Origin: Actinoplanes sandaracinus
GTDB taxonomy: Bacteria; Actinomycetota; Actinomycetes; Mycobacteriales; Micromonosporaceae
Assembly: GCF_030009775.1 (NCBI RefSeq)
Contig: NZ_JASCTH010000005.1
Coordinates: 248,001 to 312,000 of the forward strand
DNA: 64,000 nt
Reading direction: 5' to 3'
In this document: one piece after another, positions 1-7,194 of the stretch
Numbering within the stretch: position 1 is the stretch's first letter
Layout: every line of letters begins with the position of its first letter
The notes under the pieces: model-generated
What the model was told of the DNA's origin: nothing
The model's database searches: none
Seen by the model: the letters and a program-made list of their open reading frames with translations, nothing else
Program-made: the position numbers and the translations under genes

Positions 1-27
1 GGCCGACCCGAGCGGCGGCTACCGAGG

Positions 28-1002
28 TCAGGTGATCTTGTCCAGTACGTACCTGGCGGCCTCGGCGACGAGGGTGTTGTCGGGCGCGGCGTCGCGGCCG
101 GACCGGCGCGACATGATGGAGATGAGGAGGGGCTCGGCCGACTTCGACGGCCACACGACGGCGATGTCGTTCGCGGGGCCGTACGGGCCTCCGGTGCCGG
201 TCTTGTTGGCCACGGTCCATCCGCGCGGCACGACGGCCCGGATTCGATTCCTGCTGTTGGGCGTCTCATGGGCGCGTTCCAGCAGGTCGCGAAGGTAGGC
301 ACGGGCGTCGCCCGGGAGAGCGCCGCCCGCGACGATCTTGTGGTAGTCCGTGCCGATGGCCCGCGCGGAGGTCGTGTCGCGCTGGTCTCCGGGCGTCCAG
401 TCCCGCCAGAGCGCCGGTTCCGTCCGCTCGGCCAGGGTCACCGTGTCGCCGAGCGTTCGCAGGTAAGCCGTCAGCTCGGCCGGGCCACCGAGCTGACGGA
501 GGAGGAGATTGCCGGCCGTACCGTCGCTGAAGCGGACGGCGGCGTCGCAGAGCTCGCCGAGAGTCATCCCGGTGGCCACCCTCTCCCGGGTCTTGCGGGA
601 GTTGTCCCAGTTCGGCTCCACATCGGCCCGGGTGAACCGGACGCGCTGGTCCAGCTTCGACAGCGGGACGCTGTTCAAGACGGCGGCGGCTGCCAGGCCC
701 TTGAACGCCGAGCAGTAGGGAAACCGTTCATCCGCCTGATGGGCGACAGTGGCGCCGGTGCCGGTCGCCACCGCGTACACCCCCAGCCGTGCGGAGAACC
801 TGCGCTCCAGCTCCACGAGCCGATCGTGGCGTTCCTCCGAGCCGGGCACGGTGGCCGGGGGTGACGCGGGGGCGGAGCCGGAAGGGCTGGGGCTCGGTCG
901 ACCTGCCGACGTGTCAGCCTTCTCGTCCTTCCGGGCGCAGCCCGCCAGCAGGAGCGCCGCGGCACCGATCGCGGCCCGCCGGGTGATCGTCGGCCGCGTC
1001 AT
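28..1002 (-). CDS. class A beta-lactamase, lipoprotein
   Basis: Hydrolyses the beta-lactam ring using an active-site serine, outside the membrane. The 324-residue protein starts with a leader ending in the lipobox LLAGC (Cys22), then a Ser/Pro-rich linker. Class A motifs are present: S-x-x-K as SAFK (Ser98, Lys101), SDG in place of SDN (also seen in mycobacterial BlaC), an omega-loop Glu in TEPALW, and KTG in NKTGTGG. The usual Asn four residues after the omega-loop Glu is Trp here, which could weaken deacylation. The start at 1002 is preferred over one at 1065 because it follows a GGGGAC ribosome site and leads directly into the signal peptide. Confidence 0.9.
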   Translation of the reverse strand: MTRPTITRRAAIGAAALLLAGCARKDEKADTSAGRPSPSPSGSAPASPPATVPGSEERHDRLVELERRFSARLGVYAVATGTGATVAHQADERFPYCSAFKGLAAAAVLNSVPLSKLDQRVRFTRADVEPNWDNSRKTRERVATGMTLGELCDAAVRFSDGTAGNLLLRQLGGPAELTAYLRTLGDTVTLAERTEPALWRDWTPGDQRDTTSARAIGTDYHKIVAGGALPGDARAYLRDLLERAHETPNSRNRIRAVVPRGWTVANKTGTGGPYGPANDIAVVWPSKSAEPLLISIMSRRSGRDAAPDNTLVAEAARYVLDKIT

Positions 1003-1163
1003 CGTCCCCGCCCTTGCGCTGACGTGGCCATGAGCGCGCGACCTGACGGCCGGCCGACGCGGCATCGGTGGAGCACATCCCTGAGCACGCCGGGCAATCT
1101 ACACAGTGGACGCAAGCGGGCCCGGTCGCCGTCACCGCACGCCGACGTGGGCTGGGAACATGC

Positions 1164-2759
1164 TCAGTAGCGGAAGCTGGAGACGGTGGTGTCGAGTTCG
1201 CCGGCGATGCGGGCCAGGTCGTCGGCGGCGGTGCGGGTGGCCTGGGCCGCCTCGCGGGTGGAGCCGGACAGCGTGACGACGTCCACGAGCTGGCTGCTGA
1301 TCTCGGATGTGCCGGCGGCGGCCCGGCCGAGGTCGCTGGTCATGCCGTTGGTGGTGGCGCTCTGTTCCTCGACCGCGGAGGCGATCGTGTTCTGGTAGTC
1401 GTTGATCCGTCCGATCACCTGCCCGATGCCGGAGATGGCGTCGACCGCGACGCGGGCATCGGCCTGGATCGCCTCGATACGGCGGCTGATCTCCTCGGTC
1501 GCCTTCGCGGTCTCCTGCGCCAGGTCCTTGACCTCACCGGCGACGACGGCGAAGCCCTTGCCCGTCTCGCCGGCGCGGGCGGCCTCGATAGTGGCGTTCA
1601 GCGCGAGGAGATTCGTCTGCTCGGCGATGGCGGTGATGGTCTTGACCACGCTGTCGATCTCGGCCGACGACGCGTCCAGTTTGGCCATGACGTGCTCGGC
1701 TCGGCTCGCCGCCTGGACGGCGTCGCCGGCCACGGTGGCGGCTTCGGCGGCGCTCATGGCGATCTCCCGGATCGCGGCGCCCATCTCCTGGGCGCCGCCG
1801 GCCACGGCGTGCACACCGGAGGTGACCTCGCCGGCCGCCGCGTCGATCAGCTGCACCTTCTGCGAGTTCTGCTGAGTGGCCTCGGTCAGGTTCTGGCTGG
1901 CCTCCTGCAACTGACCCGAGCGCGTCGACAGGCTCGCGGACGCCGCGGCGAGCGTGGTCATGGTCGACCGCATCTGCGCGGCGACCCGGTGAACCGACCG
2001 CGACATCCGCCCGACCTCGGTGCCGGCCGGGTCGGGTTCGCGTTCCGCGAGATCACCCTCGGCCATCGCTGCCAGCACTCCGCCGAGCCCGTCGAGACGG
2101 CGGCTCAGCGCCCGCGCCATCAGCACGGAGACGACGGCCGCCAGCACCACGCCGATGATCAAGGCGGCGATGATGGCGGTACGGGCGTCCCGCGCCGTGG
2201 ACCGGGCCTCCTCGGCCTGGGCTTGCGCCTGCTGCTGGGAGAGAGTCCGCAAGGTGTCCAGGTCGGTGATGACCTGGGCCAGAGCCGGGTTGAGGGTGCT
2301 GCTGCGGAACTTCTGCCACTCGTCGATCTGTCCGGCCTTCTTCAGTGCCGACGACTGATCGCGCAACTCGAGGTAGGTGTTCCAGGACCCTTCGAACGCC
2401 GCCATGGCGGCCCGCTCCGTGCCGGTGACCGTCAACCCCTGATACTCGCCGAGGCGAGCCGACACCAGGTCGAGCTGCTGCTTGGTCTCCTCCGCGTAGT
2501 CGGCGGCTTTGGCCGCGTCGGTGGCGGTGAGGTTCGACAGGCTCGCCCATCGCGAGTGCCAGATCAACTGCTGGATGTCCTGAACGGTGCTGACCGGCAC
2601 CAGGGACTCGGCGTAGATCTTCTGCGCCCGGTCGGCGATCGCGTCCATCCGCATGACACCGACCGCCCCGACCACGACGGCGGCCAGCAGGGCGATCGTC
2701 GCGGTGACCAGCATGCTGGCCCGCAGGCTGAGCGAACCCATCACGCCGCCCATGGACAT
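1164..2759 (-). CDS. methyl-accepting chemotaxis protein
   Basis: Transmembrane chemoreceptor that would signal to CheA/CheW. The 531 residues show TM1 (about 13-36), an extracytoplasmic helical sensor resembling a four-helix-bundle domain (37-190), TM2 (194-217), a HAMP segment, and a coiled-coil signalling domain whose conserved hairpin tip ([20 protein letters not shown]) lies near 376-395. GGGAG precedes the ATG at a good distance. No che genes are nearby, so it is an orphan receptor here and its ligand is unknown. Confidence 0.92.
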   Translation of the reverse strand: MSMGGVMGSLSLRASMLVTATIALLAAVVVGAVGVMRMDAIADRAQKIYAESLVPVSTVQDIQQLIWHSRWASLSNLTATDAAKAADYAEETKQQLDLVSARLGEYQGLTVTGTERAAMAAFEGSWNTYLELRDQSSALKKAGQIDEWQKFRSSTLNPALAQVITDLDTLRTLSQQQAQAQAEEARSTARDARTAIIAALIIGVVLAAVVSVLMARALSRRLDGLGGVLAAMAEGDLAEREPDPAGTEVGRMSRSVHRVAAQMRSTMTTLAAASASLSTRSGQLQEASQNLTEATQQNSQKVQLIDAAAGEVTSGVHAVAGGAQEMGAAIREIAMSAAEAATVAGDAVQAASRAEHVMAKLDASSAEIDSVVKTITAIAEQTNLLALNATIEAARAGETGKGFAVVAGEVKDLAQETAKATEEISRRIEAIQADARVAVDAISGIGQVIGRINDYQNTIASAVEEQSATTNGMTSDLGRAAAGTSEISSQLVDVVTLSGSTREAAQATRTAADDLARIAGELDTTVSSFRY

Positions 2760-2940
2760 CGTCGACTCCCGCCGTCACTTTCAGCAGACCGGGCCGGCAA
2801 GAGGCCCCGAACTCTGATCGGCCGCGAACGGCCACGGATGAGGACATCTGCCGGATTGCCGGCACGAACCAGTCGGCGATCGGAGCGAGCGAGGACGCCC
2901 TCGGACGGATCAGCCTGCGGCCGGCCGAGGGCGCCGGGGC

Positions 2941-4260
2941 TCAGGCGGCGAGCGGGGACCTGCCGGGCGCGGCCTCGGCGGAGGCGGGATCGGTGTCGAG
3001 AGTGGGGAACCGGGAGGTCTCCGGGGCGAAGGCGAGCGCCACCAGGGTGAGCAGCAGCGCCGCCGCCACATAGACCGACACGGCGAACGCGCTGCCGGTG
3101 GACGCCACCAGCTTGATCGCGATGATCGGTGCGAGCGCTCCGCCGAAGATGCCGGCGATCTGATAGCCCATCGAGGCGCCGGAGTAGCGCAGCCGGGTGG
3201 AGAACATCTCGGCGACCAACGCGGCCTGCGGGCCGTACATGGCGGCGTGGGTGGCCAGCGCCACCACCACGGTGAGCACGATGACCAGCGTGTTCCCGGT
3301 GTCGAGCAGGGGAAAGAAGGCGAACCCCCAGATCGCGGCCGCGATCGCGCCGGCGGCGTAGACGGGCCGGCGCCCGAGCCGGTCGGAGAGCCCTCCGAAC
3401 AGCGGGATCAGCACCAGTTGCAGGCCGGAGGCGACGAGCACGCCGGTGAGCGCGACCGTGCGCGGCAGGCCGACAGTGCCGGTCACATAGGTCAGGACGT
3501 ACAGCGAGAAGGTGTAGAACGCGACGTCGGTGCCGATCCGGGCGGCCATCGCGACCAGCAGGCCGCGCGGGTGCCGCCGCAGCACCTCGATCAGCGGAAG
3601 CCTGGCCTTGCCGCCTTTCGCAGCGATCTGTGCAAACGCCGGCGACTCCGTGACCGCGATGCGGATCCACAGGCCCACCAGCACAAGCAGGCCAGACAGA
3701 AGAAACGGAACACGCCATCCCCAGCTGAGAAAGGAACTCTCCGAAAGGGTCGCCGAGAGCAGCCAGAGCACGCCGGAGGCGAGCAGGTTGCCGGCCGGGA
3801 CGCCGACCTGCGGCCATGACGCGGACAGCCCGCGCCGCGCGGGGTCGCCGTGTTCCAGCGACATCACGACCGCTCCGCCCCACTCGCCGCCGAGGCCGAG
3901 GCCCTGCAGGAACCGCAACGTCACCAGCAGGACCGGGGCGGCGGTGCCGATGGCCGCGTGGGTGGGCAGCACCCCGATGAGGAACGTGGCGCCGCCCATC
4001 AGCAGCAGCGTGGCCACGAGCACGTTCTTGCGGCCCGCCCGGTCACCGAAGTGGCCGAAGACGATGCCGCCCAGCGGCCGGGCGACGAAGCCGACCGCGT
4101 AGGTGGTGAAGGCCAGCAGTGTGCCGGTGAGCGGGTCGAAGCTGGGGAAGAACAGTCTGCCGAAGACGAGGGCGGCGGCGGAGGCGTAGAGGAAGAAGTC
4201 GTACCACTCGAGGGATGTGCCGACGAGGCTCGCGACTATCACGCGGCGGCTGGTGTTCAT
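2941..4260 (-). CDS. MFS transporter, metabolite:H+ symporter (MHS) type
   Basis: Proton-coupled inner-membrane transporter of 439 residues with about 12 hydrophobic helices. The N-terminus SLVGTSLEWYDFFLYASAAA and the loop GHFGDRAGRKNVL are typical of the MHS family (proline/betaine, shikimate, 2-oxoglutarate carriers). Start at 4260 is chosen because TAGGAG lies just upstream and the first helix follows; an upstream ATG at 4329 would overlap the operator. Divergent from pxpB-pxpC, so the substrate may be 5-oxoproline or a related carboxylate; that is inference. Confidence 0.88.
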   Translation of the reverse strand: MNTSRRVIVASLVGTSLEWYDFFLYASAAALVFGRLFFPSFDPLTGTLLAFTTYAVGFVARPLGGIVFGHFGDRAGRKNVLVATLLLMGGATFLIGVLPTHAAIGTAAPVLLVTLRFLQGLGLGGEWGGAVVMSLEHGDPARRGLSASWPQVGVPAGNLLASGVLWLLSATLSESSFLSWGWRVPFLLSGLLVLVGLWIRIAVTESPAFAQIAAKGGKARLPLIEVLRRHPRGLLVAMAARIGTDVAFYTFSLYVLTYVTGTVGLPRTVALTGVLVASGLQLVLIPLFGGLSDRLGRRPVYAAGAIAAAIWGFAFFPLLDTGNTLVIVLTVVVALATHAAMYGPQAALVAEMFSTRLRYSGASMGYQIAGIFGGALAPIIAIKLVASTGSAFAVSVYVAAALLLTLVALAFAPETSRFPTLDTDPASAEAAPGRSPLAA

Positions 4261-4316
4261 GGCTGCTCCTACGGGGGTGGTCGTCGGATGCTTGGTGCCG
4301 TATGCCACACTGTAGA

Positions 4317-4332
4317 AATCGTTGAACAATAC
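4317..4332. promoter_or_regulatory. putative GntR operator, divergent promoter
   Basis: AATCGTTGAACAATAC in the gap between the MHS transporter and pxpB. Its core ATCGTTGAACAAT differs at one position from the palindrome ATTGTTNAACAAT. A nearly identical 16-mer lies at the start of the GntR gene at 6593-6608. The shared site suggests that this regulator controls both directions and itself. Confidence 0.6.
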
Positions 4333-4392
4333 TGCAATACCTCAATCCAAGGACTGCGTAACCCGACACCTGACCCGACGAACGGAAGACCC

Positions 4393-5010
4393 ATGCGCGC
4401 ACGCCGGGCCGGACCCACGGCCGTTCTGCTCGAACTCGACGACGACAACGCCGTCTCCGCCGCCTACGACCTGCTCACCGCGGCGCGGACGGAGGGCACG
4501 CTGAGCGCGGCGGACATCGTCCCGGCGGCGCGCACCGTCCTGATCGACGGCGTCACCGATCCCGATCGGATCACCGCGCTCCTGCCGGCCGGCGGGCCCT
4601 CCGCGCCGTCGCCCGCCGCCGGCTCCTCCCCGACGATCAAGATCCCGACGTGGTACGACGGGGAAGACCTCGACGACGTCGCGCGACTGTGGGGCACCGA
4701 CCGGGCCGGCGTGGTCGCGATCCACACCGGCACCACGTTCCGCGTGGCGTTCTGCGGGTTCGCGCCCGGATTCGCCTACCTGACCGGCCTGGACCCACGT
4801 CACCACGTGCCCCGCCGGCCGTCGCCGCGGACCCGGGTGCCGGCGGGGACGGTGGCGCTCGCCGGCCCGTACAGCGGGGTCTACCCGACCCCCTCGCCGG
4901 GCGGGTGGCAGTGCGTCGGCCGTACCGACGCCCGGCTCTTCGATCTGGACAGTGATCCGCCCGCGCTGCTCACCCCCGGCGCGACCGTGCGATTCGTCGA
5001 GGCGGCATGA
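4393..5010 (+). CDS. pxpB: 5-oxoprolinase subunit PxpB (KipI family)
   Basis: Subunit of ATP-dependent 5-oxoprolinase, which opens 5-oxoproline to glutamate together with PxpA and PxpC. The 205 residues carry the carboxyltransferase C/D domain signature GFAPGFAYLTGLDP, then a basic-Pro stretch, VPAGTVALAG and PYSGVYPTPSPGGW. Its stop overlaps the start of pxpC by four bases (ATGA), indicating coupled translation. No pxpA gene is present in the window. Confidence 0.88.
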   Translation: MRARRAGPTAVLLELDDDNAVSAAYDLLTAARTEGTLSAADIVPAARTVLIDGVTDPDRITALLPAGGPSAPSPAAGSSPTIKIPTWYDGEDLDDVARLWGTDRAGVVAIHTGTTFRVAFCGFAPGFAYLTGLDPRHHVPRRPSPRTRVPAGTVALAGPYSGVYPTPSPGGWQCVGRTDARLFDLDSDPPALLTPGATVRFVEAA

Positions 5011-5891
5011 GCCGGCTGTCCCACGAGGACCCGGTGCTGGAGGTGGTGCGCGCGGGAGTGCGCACCACCGTTCAGGATCTCGGGCGGCCCGGCTTCGCCC
5101 ACCTCGGCGTGCCGCGCTCCGGCGCCGCCGACGCGGGCGCGCTCCGCCTGGCGAACCGGCTGGCCGGCAACCCGCCCGGCGCCGCCGGCCTGGAGATCCT
5201 GCTCGGCGGCGTACGGCTCCGGGCCACCCGCGCGGTCACGCTCGCGGTCACCGGCGCGCCCTGCGCGGTGACGGTCGGCGACCGGCCCGCGGACCCGGGC
5301 TTCCCCCTCGCCGTGCCGGCCGGCGCCCACGTCACCATCGGCCGGGCCACCGCCGGACTGCGCGTCTACCTGGCCGCCGGCGGCGGGATCGCGGTCCCGC
5401 CGGTGCTGGGCAGCCGGTCCACCGACACGCTGTCCGGCCTCGGTCCCCGCCCGGTCCGGGACGGCGATCTGCTCCCGGTCGGCCCGGTGACCGGGCCGCC
5501 TCCCGCCGTCGACGTCGCGCCCTACCCGCCGCCCGCCGGCGAGCTGCGGCTGCGCGTCTGGCTCGGCCCGCGTGACGACTGGTTCACCGCGTCCGCCCGC
5601 GACACCCTGTTCTCCTCCGAGTACCGCGTGTCGGCCGAGACCGACCGGATCGGCGCCCGCCTGACCGGCCCGGCTCTGGCCCGCGCCGTCGACGGGGAGC
5701 TGCCCAGTGAGGGGCTGGTGCTCGGCGCGATCCAGGTGCCGGCGAACGGCCAGCCGCTGATCTTCCTGGCCGACCACCCGACGACCGGCGGCTATCCGGT
5801 GATCGGCGTGGTGGACCCGGCCGACATCGGACTGGTCGGCCAGGCCCGGCCCGGGACGCCGGTCCGCTTCACCCCGGCCCCGCACCGGTGA
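5007..5891 (+). CDS. pxpC: 5-oxoprolinase subunit PxpC (KipA family)
   Basis: Biotin-dependent carboxylase-like (carboxyltransferase A/B) partner of PxpB in 5-oxoproline cleavage. The 294 residues open with the family signature VVRAGVRTTVQDLGRPGFAH followed by LGVPRSGAAD, and contain FLADHPTTGGYPVIG near the C-terminus. Translationally coupled to pxpB. The convergent GntR gene ends three bases downstream. Confidence 0.9.
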   Translation: MSRLSHEDPVLEVVRAGVRTTVQDLGRPGFAHLGVPRSGAADAGALRLANRLAGNPPGAAGLEILLGGVRLRATRAVTLAVTGAPCAVTVGDRPADPGFPLAVPAGAHVTIGRATAGLRVYLAAGGGIAVPPVLGSRSTDTLSGLGPRPVRDGDLLPVGPVTGPPPAVDVAPYPPPAGELRLRVWLGPRDDWFTASARDTLFSSEYRVSAETDRIGARLTGPALARAVDGELPSEGLVLGAIQVPANGQPLIFLADHPTTGGYPVIGVVDPADIGLVGQARPGTPVRFTPAPHR

Positions 5892-5894
5892 CGA

Positions 5895-6587
5895 TCAGGA
5901 CGCCGCGGCGGTGTAGGCGGCGAGCAGCTGCGCCTCCGCGTCGTCGAAGTAGCGCTGCAGGGCCTCCTCGGCGGCTCGCGCGTCACCCGCCGCCAGCAGT
6001 TCGTAGAGTTTGCGGTTCGCCGCCAGGTACGGCTCGTGCAACTGCCGCGGGTCGGCCACGACCAGGAACACCAGGCGCAACTCGGCCAGCAGCGCCCGGA
6101 CCGCCTCGGCCACCCGCCGGCTGCCGGCCAGGTCGGCGATCGCCTGGTGGAACCGCATGTTCGCGGTGCCGACCGCGCTCCAGTCGCCGCGGGCCGCCGC
6201 CTCGCCGGCCGCCTCGATCGCCGCGCCCACGCCGGTCACCGCCTCCGGCGGCACGACGCCCAGGTTGCGCAGCGCGCCGCATTCGAGGATGCGGCGCATC
6301 GCGTACAGGTCCCGGATGTCCTCGACGCTCAGCAACCTGACGAAGACGCCCCGGTTGAGCTGGTGCTCCAGCAGCCCCTCGTGGGAGAGCAGCCGGAACG
6401 CCTCGCGCAGCGTGTTCCGCGAGATGCCGAGCGCCTCGCGCAGGTTCTCCTCGCTCAGCCGGGTGCCGGGCAGGAACACGCCCTCGGTGATTCGCTGTCG
6501 CAGGATGTCCGCCACCCGCTCCGCCGTGCTGCCCCGGTCGAGCAACGCCCGATCTCCCGCCAGCCGCGCACCCCACTCATCGGTCAC
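5895..6587 (-). CDS. GntR family regulator, FCD (FadR-type) domain
   Basis: Probable local repressor of the transporter/pxpBC locus. The 230 residues have an N-terminal winged HTH (STAERVADILRQRI to NTLREAFRLLSHEGLLE) and an all-helical C-terminal ligand domain with the FCD-type metal-binding pattern (YAMRRILECGALR, later MRFHQAIADLAGS). The GTG at 6587 is chosen because the HTH starts shortly after it; longer readings extend through the operator into unrelated sequence. The operator is only 5 bases upstream of the start codon, consistent with autoregulation. Confidence 0.85.
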   Translation of the reverse strand: MTDEWGARLAGDRALLDRGSTAERVADILRQRITEGVFLPGTRLSEENLREALGISRNTLREAFRLLSHEGLLEHQLNRGVFVRLLSVEDIRDLYAMRRILECGALRNLGVVPPEAVTGVGAAIEAAGEAAARGDWSAVGTANMRFHQAIADLAGSRRVAEAVRALLAELRLVFLVVADPRQLHEPYLAANRKLYELLAAGDARAAEEALQRYFDDAEAQLLAAYTAAAS

Positions 6588-6592
6588 CCCCA

Positions 6593-6608
6593 AATCGTAG
6601 AACAATCC
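6593..6608. promoter_or_regulatory. putative GntR operator, autoregulatory copy
   Basis: AATCGTAGAACAATCC, matching the site at 4317-4332 in 14 of 16 positions. It sits immediately upstream of the GTG start of the GntR gene, where bound repressor would block its own transcription. Confidence 0.58.
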
Positions 6609-6732
6609 CTTACCGCGCCTCGGCGGCGGGCGGCGCCGGCGAACGGTCGTGGAAAGAAACCATTCCTCTCCACCGCGGTTGTCCCTCATGTCACGGGAGA
6701 TCCCCGAGACGTGGTGAAAGGACATCCCACGC

Positions 6733-7152
6733 ATGCGTACGCCCATTCGAGCGGCCGTTGTCGCCATCGCCTCCGCCGCGGCCGTATCGGCGCCGGCCGC
6801 CGCCCACGCCGTGCCCTCCCCCGCCCGGCCCTTTGCCACCGTGACCGCCCTGCTGGGCACCTACGACTTCGGCCGCGCGGCCGTCATCGGCCGGGCCGGA
6901 AAACAGGCCGGAGCATGGAAGTCGTACACGGTCCGCTCCGGTTTCGCCGGCGACGACCTGACCGTCACGTACAAACCGCGAATCATTCCGCTCCGCAGCG
7001 AGAAGCAGATCTACACCGCGGCCTTCAACGAGTCCCGCGATGCCGAGGCGGAATGCCGGAAGGTCGGCGACGACGGCGTGGCACGGAAGGTCTGGGTGTC
7101 ATTCCGCTGCCGGACCGGATTCGCGCCGAGTTATACGTTGCTGGTCCGCTGA
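6733..7152 (+). CDS. small secreted protein, unknown function
   Basis: A 139-residue protein with a clear Sec signal peptide (MRTPIRAAVVAIASAAAVSA, probable cleavage after AHA) and a mature domain of about 110 residues containing two cysteines (AECRK, FRCRT) that could form a disulfide. A GAAAGGAC ribosome site precedes the ATG. I do not recognise the family; the pattern suggests a compact extracytoplasmic beta domain. Confidence 0.7.
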   Translation: MRTPIRAAVVAIASAAAVSAPAAAHAVPSPARPFATVTALLGTYDFGRAAVIGRAGKQAGAWKSYTVRSGFAGDDLTVTYKPRIIPLRSEKQIYTAAFNESRDAEAECRKVGDDGVARKVWVSFRCRTGFAPSYTLLVR

Positions 7153-7194
7153 ACGGGCGGCCGATACGACACCGTCGACCGGCGGCAACCGCGC

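Noticed and set aside
1068..3050. 660-codon open frame on the plus strand
   Set aside because: It is antisense to the chemotaxis receptor and its composition (Gly/Arg/His-rich, no domain) is typical of shadow frames in GC-rich DNA.
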